Origin: Pleurocapsa sp. MO_226.B13
GTDB taxonomy: Bacteria; Cyanobacteriota; Cyanobacteriia; Cyanobacteriales; Xenococcaceae
Reading direction: 5' to 3'
Length of the DNA: 34,343 bases
NCBI GenBank assembly: GCA_030064795.1
Contig: JASJEI010000103.1
Location: 1-34,343 of the forward strand
Below are positions 6,626 through 14,614 of the stretch, piece by piece; the stretch's first letter is position 1; each line of letters begins with the position of its first letter. The notes under the pieces were generated by a model, which did no database searches, was not told the DNA's origin, and saw nothing but the letters and a program-made list of their open reading frames with translations. A program made the translations under genes and the position numbers.

Positions 6626-7846
6626 CTATCCTTCAGGTTCAATACCGATCAACGCTCCATTTGGTTCATCCGTCAAGACGTATAGCATTCCGTCGGGACT
6701 TTGCCGTACATCACGCACTCGCTGACCGATAGGAATCGATTCTTCGCTCAAGACATTGCCTTCTCCATCCAAGTCAAGGCGACGAACATCTTCAGAAACC
6801 AGCCCCCCCGCAAATAAATCTCCTTGCCATTGGGTAAGGCGATCGCCACTATAAAAAGCTAGTCCTGAAGGTGCTGTTGCTGGAGTCCAGACCACTTTGG
6901 GGTCTACCATCCCCTGACGCGATCGCTCTTGAGAAATTTCTCCTCCAGTATATTCTTCGCTGTAGGTAACTTCCGGCCAGCCATAGTTTTCACCAGCTTG
7001 GACGAGATTTAGTTCGTCCCCACCTCTAGCACCGTGTTCTGTTGACCATAACCGATTATTAGCTCGGTCAAAAGTCATACCTTGAATGTTGCGATGTCCG
7101 TAACTCCAAACAGCAGGATCGGCATCTGCGCGATCGACAAAGGGATTATCGGTTGGTATGGAGCCGTCATCGTTTAAACGTACTACTTTACCGAGATGAG
7201 AGTTGAGATTTTGAGCTTGTTGGCGAATTAAATCCCCATTTAGTTGTATTGGTGGATTGCCCCCATCGCCGATCGCCACTAACATCGTATTATCGGGTAG
7301 CCAAACGATGCGCGAGCCAAAGTGTTGCCCCCCTGTTTTTGTTTGGTCAACCTCAAAGATCACCTCTAAGTTCTCTAAAGCCGACCCATTAAATGTTGCT
7401 CTAGCTAATCTGGTGTGGTTGGCTGACTCGCTACCGTGAGAATAAGTAAGATAAATGAAGCGATTTTCTGAAAAATTTGGGTGCAGGGAGACATCCATTA
7501 AGCCTCCTTGACCGACGGCGAAAACTTCGGGAACGCCTGCAATTTCTTGGGGTTCTAAGACTCCATTACGAGCGATTCGCAACCTACCAGCTCGTTCGGT
7601 AATTAACATTGCTCCATCAGGTAGCCATGCCATGCTCCAGGGATGTTCTAAACCCTCTAATATGGTTGTGGTTCTAAAATTCTCAGCCACGGCAACATTG
7701 CCTTGTGACATCAGAGGACTATTTGCTGAAGATTCCTCCGTACTAGAGGCTGAGGGAGGATTTTTTAGGAAAGAACAACTGACAAGAACCAGCAGAACGC
7801 TGGCACCCAGTACCATTTTCAGGGGGCGATTGATTTTAGCTTCCAT
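6626..7846 (-). CDS. PQQ-dependent aldose sugar dehydrogenase-like lipoprotein
   Basis: The 406-residue protein is of the soluble glucose/sorbosone dehydrogenase (GSDH) beta-propeller family, related to E. coli YliI. A hydrophobic N-terminus ends in the lipobox LVSC (Cys24), so it is probably a lipoprotein anchored in the periplasm or outer membrane. Family signatures in order: HPWSMAWLPDGAMLITER, QGGLMDVSLHPNF, YLTYSH, GGQHFGSRIVWLPD, VAIGDGG, LGKVVRLNDDGSIP, WSYGHRNIQGM, EHGARGGDELN and NYGWPEVTY. The histidines and arginine used in PQQ binding and catalysis are present. It probably oxidises aldose sugars, but the electron acceptor and the source of PQQ are unknown. The gene is monocistronic. 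Confidence 0.88.
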   Translation of the reverse strand: MEAKINRPLKMVLGASVLLVLVSCSFLKNPPSASSTEESSANSPLMSQGNVAVAENFRTTTILEGLEHPWSMAWLPDGAMLITERAGRLRIARNGVLEPQEIAGVPEVFAVGQGGLMDVSLHPNFSENRFIYLTYSHGSESANHTRLARATFNGSALENLEVIFEVDQTKTGGQHFGSRIVWLPDNTMLVAIGDGGNPPIQLNGDLIRQQAQNLNSHLGKVVRLNDDGSIPTDNPFVDRADADPAVWSYGHRNIQGMTFDRANNRLWSTEHGARGGDELNLVQAGENYGWPEVTYSEEYTGGEISQERSRQGMVDPKVVWTPATAPSGLAFYSGDRLTQWQGDLFAGGLVSEDVRRLDLDGEGNVLSEESIPIGQRVRDVRQSPDGMLYVLTDEPNGALIGIEPEG

Positions 7847-8029
7847 GACTTTTGCCCGAATATCAATAGTTGCTTACAAAAGGCTATTTACCAACATAAC
7901 AGAAGAATATGACCGAGAAATGACATTAGAGGGTACTGATAAACAACAAATTAAACTATAGCGATTCTCTATGACAATGCGGGAGGACGATGCTTGTGTT
8001 GTATCTAAATATCAAAACATTATGCCTCT

Positions 8030-8164
8030 TTACAATTCGGAATCTCTAACCGCTACTTGAGTTGACGATTCGACAAGCTCCGCAACAATTGTACTTAGCT
8101 CTTTGAGACTAAAACTATATAGAGCCACCGTGGCGATCGCTAAAATTAAAATTCCTAATTTAAT
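8030..8164 (-). other. Short membrane-segment reading frame without a normal start
   Basis: This 44-codon open frame encodes IKLGILILAIATVALYSF followed by a polar tail ending VAVRDSEL. It reads as one transmembrane helix plus an acidic tail. It has no ATG, GTG or TTG at its 5' end (only ATT) and overlaps the end of the 49-residue frame at 8155-8304 by 10 bases, in the -1 frame. It may be expressed by frameshifting, be started at ATT, or be the second half of a frameshifted gene of about 90 residues. Confidence 0.3.
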
Positions 8165-8304
8165 TTAGAAGGTTGTTTCGATGAGGCGTTTGTTGTTTGA
8201 GACTTAGGTAAATCTAGGGTAATATAACCAGGCTCATAGCTGAGATTTGAGTTCCGCTCGGCTAGAAACCCGAAATACTGAGTTCGATCGCTAATTCTTG
8301 ACAT
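8155..8304 (-). CDS. Small 49-residue protein, unrecognised
   Basis: The ATG at 8304 is preceded by a good AGGAGA ribosome-binding site about eight bases upstream, the strongest translation signal in this otherwise gene-poor kilobase. The product begins MSRISDRTQYFGFLAERN and ends SSKQPSKLN. It is soluble and polar, with no known motif. The downstream overlapping frame would add a transmembrane helix if joined. It is included because of the start signal; function unknown. Confidence 0.4.
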   Translation of the reverse strand: MSRISDRTQYFGFLAERNSNLSYEPGYITLDLPKSQTTNASSKQPSKLN

Positions 8305-8483
8305 ATTAAATTTTCTCCTGAAAGATTACACCATCAAAGAACGGGTGTTGATTTTCTTGAGTATTTAGTATGGGTGAAGTTCGCAGCCGAAACAATACCT
8401 CAAAATTCGGGAAAGTTCAGGAATAATATTAAGAAATGTTTAGCAATCGATTCGGCGATCGCTTTGATGATTATTTACAATCT

Positions 8484-8636
8484 AATACTGTTCGGATAAC
8501 GGGACTTTGACAAAAAACTAGGTTCAAAAAGGGGTGAAAATTGTCAAAGTCCCGATAAGTCTTATTTTCCTCTCCCCCTGCTCCCCCTGCTCCCCCTGCT
8601 TGTCTCAACACATAACTTTGTTAACCGAACAGTATT
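8484..8636. mobile_element. MITE-like element with 17-bp terminal inverted repeats
   Basis: AATACTGTTCGGATAAC at 8484-8500 is the inverted counterpart of GTTAACCGAACAGTATT at 8620-8636, with one mismatch in 17. Just inside lies a second perfect 13-bp inverted repeat (CGGGACTTTGACA at 8500-8512 against 8542-8554). The right half holds three copies of a 9-bp unit. The 153-bp element has no coding capacity. No obvious target-site duplication was identified. It resembles a non-autonomous transposable element. Confidence 0.65.
8572..8598. repeat. Tandem repeat, CTCCCCCTG x3
   Basis: Three exact head-to-tail copies of the nonamer CTCCCCCTG lie inside the MITE-like element. Short pyrimidine-rich arrays of this kind are common in cyanobacterial spacers. 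Confidence 0.9.
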
Positions 8637-8639
8637 GAG

Positions 8640-8715
8640 ACGGGGCGTTCAAGTAGGATAAGTAAGTTCGGTGAGTCAGCCCCTCCTTTTGAGGAAACCT
8701 CATGCATACGCGCCC
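8640..8715. repeat. Structured dispersed repeat, copy 1
   Basis: The scaffold ACGGGGC-TTCAAG ... CAGCCCCTCC ... ACGCGCCCT is shared with a copy at 19012-19084. GGGGC and GCCCC can pair over about 40 bases. Inside copy 1 a second hairpin, TGAGG-AAA-CCTCA, follows. The internal segments differ between copies while the paired scaffold is kept. It may be a remnant of a mobile element end or a structured RNA. Confidence 0.5.
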
Positions 8716-8883
8716 TTGAGTTACTAGTACTCGCGATCGCTCCTAAGCTACGCAATGTAGTTATAAATTTTGTCAAAAAATTATCTTAGCTCTATCTGAA
8801 ATCGGTTTTGCATACCTCAACGATCTTAAGCAATATCAATTAATAGAAAACTAAATTAAGTTTTTTCCTCTAGATCTATTGTT

Positions 8884-8925
8884 AGTGCTATTTGAACTTT
8901 TTGAGTTTGGATAGCACTTTTTTTT
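8884..8925 (+). terminator. Plus-strand Rho-independent terminator without an upstream gene
   Basis: AGTGCTAT at 8884-8891 pairs perfectly with ATAGCACT at 8911-8918, followed immediately by a run of T residues to 8925. The T run is on the plus strand. The neighbouring genes are on the minus strand and no plus-strand gene precedes it. It may end an unannotated RNA, or it may only cap read-through. Confidence 0.75.
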
Positions 8926-8968
8926 ACTTATTACTTCCTTCGCCAACAGGATTTGATCTGAGTAGATT

Positions 8969-9715
8969 TTATAGCGATCGCCTTAAGGTTTGGATTTTGC
9001 TCATTTGTTGATGGACGCTGATACCTAGATCGATCGCTTCTTTTAATAACTCTCGATATTCTCGGTCTGAATTTGTCTCTAGTGAAGCTAAATTAACTAA
9101 ATTCTGTTCTAAATTAGCTAATAGTAGATCGCGATCGCCTGGATAAGTAGCGGTGTCGGTAGATTTGGTTTGCTGATGGCGATAAATAAAGCCTTCTAAT
9201 TCTATTCCTCGAACTAAGCTATTTTTCGTCAGTCTAAAAACTTGTTGTAATTCGGCCAGAGATTGAACTGGATTATCTATCGAACTATTGTTAGTTAATC
9301 GATTGAGATTAGCTAGTAACTGAAAATCATCAATCAATTGATTGTGTGCTGCGACTTTTGTCAGTAGCTGACTCAAAAACTTGAGTCTTTTGGCTTTTTG
9401 CCAAAGATAATAATTAAAAATAATTAAAAACAATATAGATAAACCAATAGTACTCAGCAAAACTACAATCAAACCACTACTATTAGCAGCTAATAGCTCC
9501 AGCTTGCGGAAAATAATTAAACTAAGAGGAAATAAAAAAAGCAAACTTAAAAACAGGATTGAGCATTCGGTAAAAAATAATGACTGTCGCTCTTTTACCT
9601 GACGTAACAAAAAAACTTTACTCAAGGCGATCGCCCAATTAGAGGTAATGTCTAGTACCAAGATTTTGTCTAATTCGGCTTGACTGACTTGAAGTTCTTC
9701 CCAATCTAATGACAT
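8969..9715 (-). CDS. Membrane protein, unrecognised, second gene of a pair
   Basis: This 248-residue protein has two strong hydrophobic segments near residues 50-70 (ILFLSLLFLFPLSLIIF) and 82-104 (GLIVVLLSTIGLSILFLIIF). Soluble, mostly helical N- and C-terminal parts flank them. The C-terminal 140 residues are rich in leucine, asparagine and glutamine and look like a helical bundle. I do not recognise a family. It starts 11 bp after the stop of the 230-residue membrane protein gene on the same strand, so the two are surely cotranscribed and probably work together in the membrane. Confidence 0.7.
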   Translation of the reverse strand: MSLDWEELQVSQAELDKILVLDITSNWAIALSKVFLLRQVKERQSLFFTECSILFLSLLFLFPLSLIIFRKLELLAANSSGLIVVLLSTIGLSILFLIIFNYYLWQKAKRLKFLSQLLTKVAAHNQLIDDFQLLANLNRLTNNSSIDNPVQSLAELQQVFRLTKNSLVRGIELEGFIYRHQQTKSTDTATYPGDRDLLLANLEQNLVNLASLETNSDREYRELLKEAIDLGISVHQQMSKIQTLRRSL

Positions 9716-9726
9716 TAGCTTAGTTT

Positions 9727-10419
9727 TTAATGAACTCCTAAGACTTTACCAATTATTTTGACGATTTGAATATAAAAGTTACTTTCAATTTCTCTAAATA
9801 AGGCGAATGGTTCATTGGGAGAACCCACGAAAGGTCTAAGAGTCCAGCCTAACTGACTACCGACAAAACCATAGAGAAATAGCCAAGCTTTAACTAATTT
9901 ATGACGATTACTAGGAATGTTTTCTGATGATTCTTGAGCAATTAAATTTAGCATTGAGCGATAAAAAAACTTAACTCCTACTACCCCTGTAAATCCTAAA
10001 ACAACTATATTTAGTAAGAGAAAAAACCAATAGTCATCAATAGACAAGCGAAAAAATAGGGTAACGGGAGCGAACCCAAACAGCATCACACTAATCATCG
10101 CCATCGCAGCTAAAAGTAAAGCTAAATATTGAGCAAAAACTCGTTTAGAACCTAAGACAACATCCATAAAATATAAGGTAGGCAAACAAATTAGTAGAGT
10201 CAATAAATATAAAGCAGGTAATTTAAATGCCGAAGAAACTATTTGTAAAATGCCATGGGTAGAGCCAATAATCGCTCCATACAAAGCCAAAAAAACAGAG
10301 CTAGAAATCAATAAAGAAATTATCTTGCGATCGAGCTGTTTATTGTTTTCAATCTCTGACAAAAATGCTTGGCGATCGCGCAATAATTGCATCAAAATAT
10401 CAAAAGAAGTCAATTGCAT
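9727..10419 (-). CDS. Multi-pass membrane protein (cyanobacterial 'actin-binding WH2' annotated family)
   Basis: This 230-residue integral membrane protein has about five hydrophobic helices: residues ~33-58, 66-84, 92-118, 128-150 and a weaker one near 178-190. The C-terminal part GWTLRPFVGSPNEPFALFREIESNFY is a conserved pattern (residues about 190-215) that I associate with a cyanobacterial membrane protein family. Databases often label it 'actin-binding WH2 domain' on weak grounds; its fold resembles Yip1-like proteins. It heads a two-gene operon with the 248-residue protein. Function unknown. Confidence 0.65.
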   Translation of the reverse strand: MQLTSFDILMQLLRDRQAFLSEIENNKQLDRKIISLLISSSVFLALYGAIIGSTHGILQIVSSAFKLPALYLLTLLICLPTLYFMDVVLGSKRVFAQYLALLLAAMAMISVMLFGFAPVTLFFRLSIDDYWFFLLLNIVVLGFTGVVGVKFFYRSMLNLIAQESSENIPSNRHKLVKAWLFLYGFVGSQLGWTLRPFVGSPNEPFALFREIESNFYIQIVKIIGKVLGVH

Positions 10420-10948
10420 CGGTTAGTATCTTCAGCCACAGAATTTGCGTGAAGCTCTAGCCTAGATTATTTGTTTAGTGGGCTGCTGGGGATGGTCTTA
10501 ATCTTTACCAAGTCTTATTGTTCACTAAACAATTTAGCCAAAAAAATAAACTACAGCGCGATCGTGCTGCTGACTGATACTGCATCTAAATTGATTGAAA
10601 AGGTTTGCTATCTCTTCTATCCCTTAGCACGGCGTTATGTGAAGTTTTATCGCCAACTCAACTTATGAAAAATAAATAAGAGTCGCTCGCCAAAATACCA
10701 CCAGACAATTAGCATCAACTCTTATTTAGTAGTCTTAAATCATTCGTAAACATAACCATTGACCAAAGACTGATGACAAATGACACTCAAGAGAATAATT
10801 TTCCTAACTTAGATCTGATTGTTATAAAACTCCTAAATAGAGCTTTTTTTAAAGTTACATATTACGACCAGATTAAATACTTTTTTTAGCAATTGATACG
10901 CTATCGTAAAAGAAGATAGTAAAACCGTTTAAGAAAAATCTAAACGCA
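10420..10948. other. Intergenic stretch between divergent genes
   Basis: This 530-base spacer lies between the membrane-protein pair (minus) and the 70-residue gene (plus). A 65-codon frame starting at TTG (10471) is possible but has no ribosome-binding site and no familiar features. No tRNA, terminator or long repeat was found. It should hold both promoters. Confidence 0.5.
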
Positions 10949-11161
10949 ATGAATAGTCGGGAATTGGCTCAGTATATTGAAGCTACAAACGGAATCTCAA
11001 AACCTTGGTTGCTAGTGCAACTAAGACTAATCAAGCTACAAGAAAGAAAAAAGCAAATTTCTCCACAAGAGTATCTCAGTGAATTAAAAAATATCCAAGC
11101 AGATTTACTAAAACTAGGTGAATGGTGGAAGGGAAGAGAAGATGAGGTTTTTAGAGCGTGA
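10949..11161 (+). CDS. Small 70-residue helical protein upstream of the hydrolase
   Basis: The product (MNSRELAQYIEATNG ... GEWWKGREDEVFRA) is charged and helical, with heptad-like leucines (LVQLRLIKLQERKK, YLSELKNIQADLLKL). No family is recognised. Its last 20 bases overlap the chosen start of the alpha/beta hydrolase at 11142. This suggests translational coupling and a shared function or regulatory role. The ribosome-binding site at 10949 is weak. Confidence 0.6.
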   Translation: MNSRELAQYIEATNGISKPWLLVQLRLIKLQERKKQISPQEYLSELKNIQADLLKLGEWWKGREDEVFRA

Positions 11162-12113
11162 GCGATTCTATGATGGATACTATAGACGTAGAAGTTATTA
11201 TTATCTACATCAAATACTCGTCCGTTTTGTAATTGTTTGGACAATTGCCTACTTACTAACTTGTATCTTTCTCTTTTTTCGTCAAGACTACATTATCTAT
11301 CAGTCGAGTCAACAGATAGGAGTAGCTTCTGTTAGCGTTCGCAATTTCCAATTAGATTACCAAGATGTCTGGATCGATGTCCCCAACTCCAAAGCACGCA
11401 TTCATGGCTGGTGGTTTGATGCGCCTAGTAAAGAACATCCTGTAATTGCTCTTCCTGACGAACCAGTCAATGTTTTGACTACCCCTAAAACTATTCTCTA
11501 TCTATGTAGTAAGGGTAATAAAAAATACTATAACAATCTAGCAAGAGTCCAAGGATTCCAACAGTTAGGTTTTTCAGTGTTAGAGATTGATTATCGGGGC
11601 TATGGTTTGAGTGAAGGAAGATTCCCCAGTGAGTCTCGACTTTATGAAGATGGTCGAGCAGCTTGGGAATATCTTACCAAACAGAGGCATATTTTACCCC
11701 AGGAGATTATCATCTATGGCGAATCCTTGGGTGGCGCAGTCGCCATCGATTTGGCAGTAAAACAAAATAATGCAGCAGGATTAATTGTCCAAAGCTCTTT
11801 TACTTCGATGGTAGAGCAAATCAGACAACTGCGTCCTGGTTTGAGCATCTTTCCTTTGCGCTTAATCGTGCATCAGCGTTTTAACTCACTTAAAAAAGTC
11901 AAATCTCTGGAAATTCCAGTGTTATTTTTACACGGTACGGCAGATACTGTAGTTGACTATAAAATGAGCAGAAAACTCTATTATGCTGCTCCCGAACCCA
12001 AAACTCTATTTTTTGTTCCCAACGGCGAGCATCGACGTTTGTACCAGCCAGGAAAACACTCTTACCTGCTGGCGATCGCCGACTTTGTTAACGGGCTTGA
12101 GGAAACTAATTAA
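11142..12113 (+). CDS. Membrane-anchored alpha/beta hydrolase (ABHD13/Bem46-like)
   Basis: This 323-residue serine hydrolase has one N-terminal transmembrane helix (about residues 23-43, FVIVWTIAYLLTCIFLFF). Typical elements are the oxyanion region YLCSKGN, EIDYRGYGLSEG, the nucleophile elbow GESLGG, the acid in LFLHGTADTVV and the catalytic histidine in NGEHRR near the C-terminus. The best match is the Bem46/ABHD13 group; the substrate is unknown (lipid or ester). The frame opens at a GTG (11118), but the ATG at 11142 follows the purine-rich GGAAGGGAAGAG and matches family length. It overlaps the upstream 70-residue gene. Its stop at 12111-12113 overlaps the converging secreted-protein gene by four bases. 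Confidence 0.82.
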   Translation: MRFLERERFYDGYYRRRSYYYLHQILVRFVIVWTIAYLLTCIFLFFRQDYIIYQSSQQIGVASVSVRNFQLDYQDVWIDVPNSKARIHGWWFDAPSKEHPVIALPDEPVNVLTTPKTILYLCSKGNKKYYNNLARVQGFQQLGFSVLEIDYRGYGLSEGRFPSESRLYEDGRAAWEYLTKQRHILPQEIIIYGESLGGAVAIDLAVKQNNAAGLIVQSSFTSMVEQIRQLRPGLSIFPLRLIVHQRFNSLKKVKSLEIPVLFLHGTADTVVDYKMSRKLYYAAPEPKTLFFVPNGEHRRLYQPGKHSYLLAIADFVNGLEETN

Positions 12114-12481
12114 CTATCATCAGTTTCAGAAGTGGCTGGAGTTGCCGGATTAATTTCTAGCTGTTGCTGTTGTTCGAGAATTCTTTGTTGTTGCAGGCGT
12201 TTAAAATCAGAGACAGAATTATCTAGTTGTCCTTGGGAGTCGGCATTAAATTCTGCTGCGCTTCTACCATTTAGTTGTTGAGCGCGGTGCATCAAATCTA
12301 GAGGATTTAACCCCGAAGGGGTATCTCCAAAGATGTCACTTTTCTCATTGGACTGATAACCATCGTTATTACCTCCAGACTGAGCCAAGGTAGAAGCATT
12401 GAATCCAGCTAGCAAGGTTAAAGCTATTGCTATACTCAGATTTTTAGTTAATTTATGGGCTTGGTTATGTTTAAACATCAT
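12110..12481 (-). CDS. Secreted small protein, conserved in cyanobacteria
   Basis: The product is 123 residues from the ATG at 12481. An upstream ATG at 12538 is rejected because GGTGGAG lies just before 12481. A signal peptide is clear: positive start MMFKHNQAHKLTK, hydrophobic SIAIALTLLAGF and cleavage after STLAQ. The mature part is polar and contains GYQSNEKSDIFG, LNPLDLMHRAQQ and AAEFNADSQGQLDNSVSDFKR, which recalls a family of exported cyanobacterial proteins of unknown function. A glutamine-rich run (QQQQLE) closes the helix. It is probably periplasmic. The stop codon overlaps that of the converging hydrolase gene. Confidence 0.65.
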   Translation of the reverse strand: MMFKHNQAHKLTKNLSIAIALTLLAGFNASTLAQSGGNNDGYQSNEKSDIFGDTPSGLNPLDLMHRAQQLNGRSAAEFNADSQGQLDNSVSDFKRLQQQRILEQQQQLEINPATPATSETDDS

Positions 12482-12589
12482 AGAATCTCCACCTACAGTT
12501 ATTATTAACGAGTGATGACTGGCGAGTGGTAGATGCAAGTAAGTTCTTTCTCAGTCGCCAGTCACCAATAAGTTTATCGCCTGGAAATT

Positions 12590-13480
12590 TTAAGCAAAAC
12601 GGCGACGTAACAAGGGCTGAATTGACAACAAAACTAAAGCATCAAATGCCAAGAGAATCAGGATAACAGTACCAAAACTGAAACCAATCCAAGGGGTATT
12701 CATCACAATACTACTAATTGCCCAATCTCCATGACCGTAAATATAGCGAATTGGTTCGATCGCATAAGTTAGGGGATTGAGACTGGCAACTACCTGTAAC
12801 CATCCTGCCATAAAGCTTAGAGGTGCAAGAGCAGTACTGGCAAACAATAGGGGTAAGTTAGTTACGAAGATGACTGCAAGGAGTTCGATGTGTCCTGGTA
12901 GAGCAAAAGCCAAACCCAGACTCAAGGCTGTAACTCCCAAGACAATTAAAAAGACAATTAAGGCGATCGCGCTTAAACCAGCCCCACCTGGTAATCCTGC
13001 CCCTAAAATCGCACTAGCAGCAATAATTACTGCCGTCTGAATAAAGCTCAGGGCAATAATATAAACTGTCGAAGCAGCGACAATCGAGTAGCGAGAAGAC
13101 AAGGGTGCGACTAATAAGCGATTGAGAAAACCGAATTCGCGGTCAAACATGATCGGCAGTCCTGCGTTTAATGCTCCCGAAAAAGCGGTAAACACGATTA
13201 CTCCTGGGGCGAGGAACTTAGCGTAACTCAAGTCATCGCCAAATAAACCCGCAGGTGCTTTGCTAAATAGTGCGCCAAACAAAACCAACCACATGAACGG
13301 TTGGATAACTCCCGCCACGAGACTCGAAGGACGACGTTGCAGTTGAATAAATAGACGCTGAGTCAGGGCGATTGTTTCCTGAAGAAAATTCCCCACAGAG
13401 CTAGTTTGCTCTCTAGTTTGTCTATTGATAACTGGGTTTGGTGCTAGTGCCGAATTGATATTAGAAATGGATTGACTCAT
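12590..13480 (-). CDS. ABC-2 type transporter permease (DrrB-like)
   Basis: This 296-residue permease has six predicted membrane helices, for example VAGVIQPFMWLVLFGALF, a central GAGLSAIALIVFLIVLGVTAL and a last helix GTVILILLAFDALVLL. The extended cytoplasmic N-terminus (LTQRLFIQLQRRPSS) and the pattern FDREFGFLNRLLVAPLSR are typical of DrrB/NodJ-type exporters. The first open codon is at 13495, but MSQSIS at 13480 is the more likely start. It lies 39 bp after the ATPase gene, with a CAATTAA heptamer array in the gap. Together they form an exporter for a lipid, drug or similar substrate that cannot be named. Confidence 0.87.
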   Translation of the reverse strand: MSQSISNINSALAPNPVINRQTREQTSSVGNFLQETIALTQRLFIQLQRRPSSLVAGVIQPFMWLVLFGALFSKAPAGLFGDDLSYAKFLAPGVIVFTAFSGALNAGLPIMFDREFGFLNRLLVAPLSSRYSIVAASTVYIIALSFIQTAVIIAASAILGAGLPGGAGLSAIALIVFLIVLGVTALSLGLAFALPGHIELLAVIFVTNLPLLFASTALAPLSFMAGWLQVVASLNPLTYAIEPIRYIYGHGDWAISSIVMNTPWIGFSFGTVILILLAFDALVLLSIQPLLRRRFA

Positions 13481-13485
13481 AAAAA

Positions 13486-13507
13486 CAATTAACAATTAAC
13501 AATTAAC
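13486..13507. repeat. Heptamer tandem repeat, CAATTAA x3
   Basis: Three exact copies of the 7-bp unit CAATTAA plus a partial one lie in the 39-bp gap between the ABC ATPase and permease genes, where the permease ribosome-binding site would be expected. Confidence 0.9.
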
Positions 13508-13519
13508 AAACGACAGCGA

Positions 13520-14539
13520 TTATTTCATCTGCTGTTTTTTCTCTTTTTTGAGATCCCTACTACTAGAGGCGGCAATTTCTGCATCCATAATCGTTTGACC
13601 AGTAGCAGCTAGATAGACATCATCGAGACTGGGACGAGATTGAGCCAAACTAAAGGTAGGTAAACCTACTTCTGATAGGGACTGCTCGATTTGACTGAGG
13701 GAACTTTGACCGGACTTAACGATTAGGTTTAAAGAATTACCTTGGACGGTATTGACGATCGCATTTTCGACAAAGGGCAACGACTCCAAAATATGCTTGG
13801 CTTTGTCTGCTTCTTCATCGGGGGTAAATTCGCGAATTCGCAGCGTCACGCGATCGCCACCCAGTTTATCTTTTAAATCTGAGGGCTTACCTTCATCAAT
13901 CACTACTCCTTTGTCGATAATCGCCAAGCGATCTGCTAAAGCGTCGATTTCTTCTAAATAGTGACTGGTGATTAATACTGTTGTTCCTGCTGCTTTTAGT
14001 GCTTGCAAAAATTCCCAGACCACCATTCGAGTTTCGATATCCAAACCGACGGTGGGTTCGTCTAAAACTAACACTTCAGGCTGGTGTAACAAGCCCGCTG
14101 CTAGATCGAGACGTTTGCGAATTCCTCCCGAATACGTCCCTGTTTTCTTATCGACATATTCTTGTAAACCCAAAACCTCGACTAACTGCTCGATGCGATC
14201 GCCAATCGCTTTTTTGGGTAAATGATAAAGTGCTGCCTGGAGCTTTAATAATTCCCTACCTGTCAGTACCTTATCAATAGCTACTTCTTGAGCGACATAA
14301 CCCAACCTTTGTCTTACCGCTTTGGGAGATGCAAGTGCCGAGATTCCCCCGACTTCTATTTTGCCTCCATCGGGTCTTGCCAGGGTACACAAACAGCGAA
14401 TAGTACTAGTTTTTCCCGCACCGTTTGGGCCGAGTAGACCAAAAATTTCTCCTGGTTGGACGGTAAAAGAGATATTCTTTACCGCCTGGACATCGCCATA
14501 ACTTTTGCGTAAGTTTTCAATTAAAACGGCAGCAGCCAT
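13520..14539 (-). CDS. ABC transporter ATP-binding protein (DrrA-like)
   Basis: The 339-residue ATPase has Walker A GPNGAGKTS, Q-loop region GYVAQE, signature YSGGIRKRLDLA, Walker B VLVLDEPTVGLD and switch histidine ITSHY. A C-terminal DUF4162-like extension of about 100 residues is typical of the DrrA/daunorubicin-resistance exporter group. All catalytic residues are intact. It is the first gene of the pair with the permease at 12590. The spacer to the next upstream gene, which encodes a different exporter, is only about 75 bp. Confidence 0.9.
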   Translation of the reverse strand: MAAAVLIENLRKSYGDVQAVKNISFTVQPGEIFGLLGPNGAGKTSTIRCLCTLARPDGGKIEVGGISALASPKAVRQRLGYVAQEVAIDKVLTGRELLKLQAALYHLPKKAIGDRIEQLVEVLGLQEYVDKKTGTYSGGIRKRLDLAAGLLHQPEVLVLDEPTVGLDIETRMVVWEFLQALKAAGTTVLITSHYLEEIDALADRLAIIDKGVVIDEGKPSDLKDKLGGDRVTLRIREFTPDEEADKAKHILESLPFVENAIVNTVQGNSLNLIVKSGQSSLSQIEQSLSEVGLPTFSLAQSRPSLDDVYLAATGQTIMDAEIAASSSRDLKKEKKQQMK

Positions 14540-14614
14540 ACTATCTAGTTAAAAAATTTTTCTGTATATGTATTTATTGTAATAGTTCCACCAAAGATAG
14601 ATGTTAATTGTTTA

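Larger units (their letters stand above)
7847..8968. other. Gene-poor 1.1-kb region with mobile and structured repeats
   Basis: No gene longer than 50 codons is convincing here. It contains the two short overlapping minus-strand frames at 8030-8304, a MITE-like element at 8484-8636, a structured repeat at 8640-8715 and a plus-strand terminator at 8884-8925. No plus-strand gene lies between the repeat and that terminator. Confidence 0.6.

Noticed and set aside
7632..7961. 109-codon plus-strand frame over the dehydrogenase 5' end
   Set aside because: It is antisense to a well-supported gene for most of its length, with no recognisable product.
8155..8164. Programmed -1 frameshift site linking the two short frames
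   Set aside because: The overlap lacks a canonical X XXY YYZ heptamer, so recoding is only one of several explanations.
10471..10668. 65-codon plus-strand frame starting with TTG
   Set aside because: No ribosome-binding site, no family resemblance and an isolated position. Not supported as a gene.
13486..13507. Short regular repeats considered as CRISPR
   Set aside because: Units are 7-9 bp without spacers and there are no cas genes in the window. No CRISPR array was seen anywhere.
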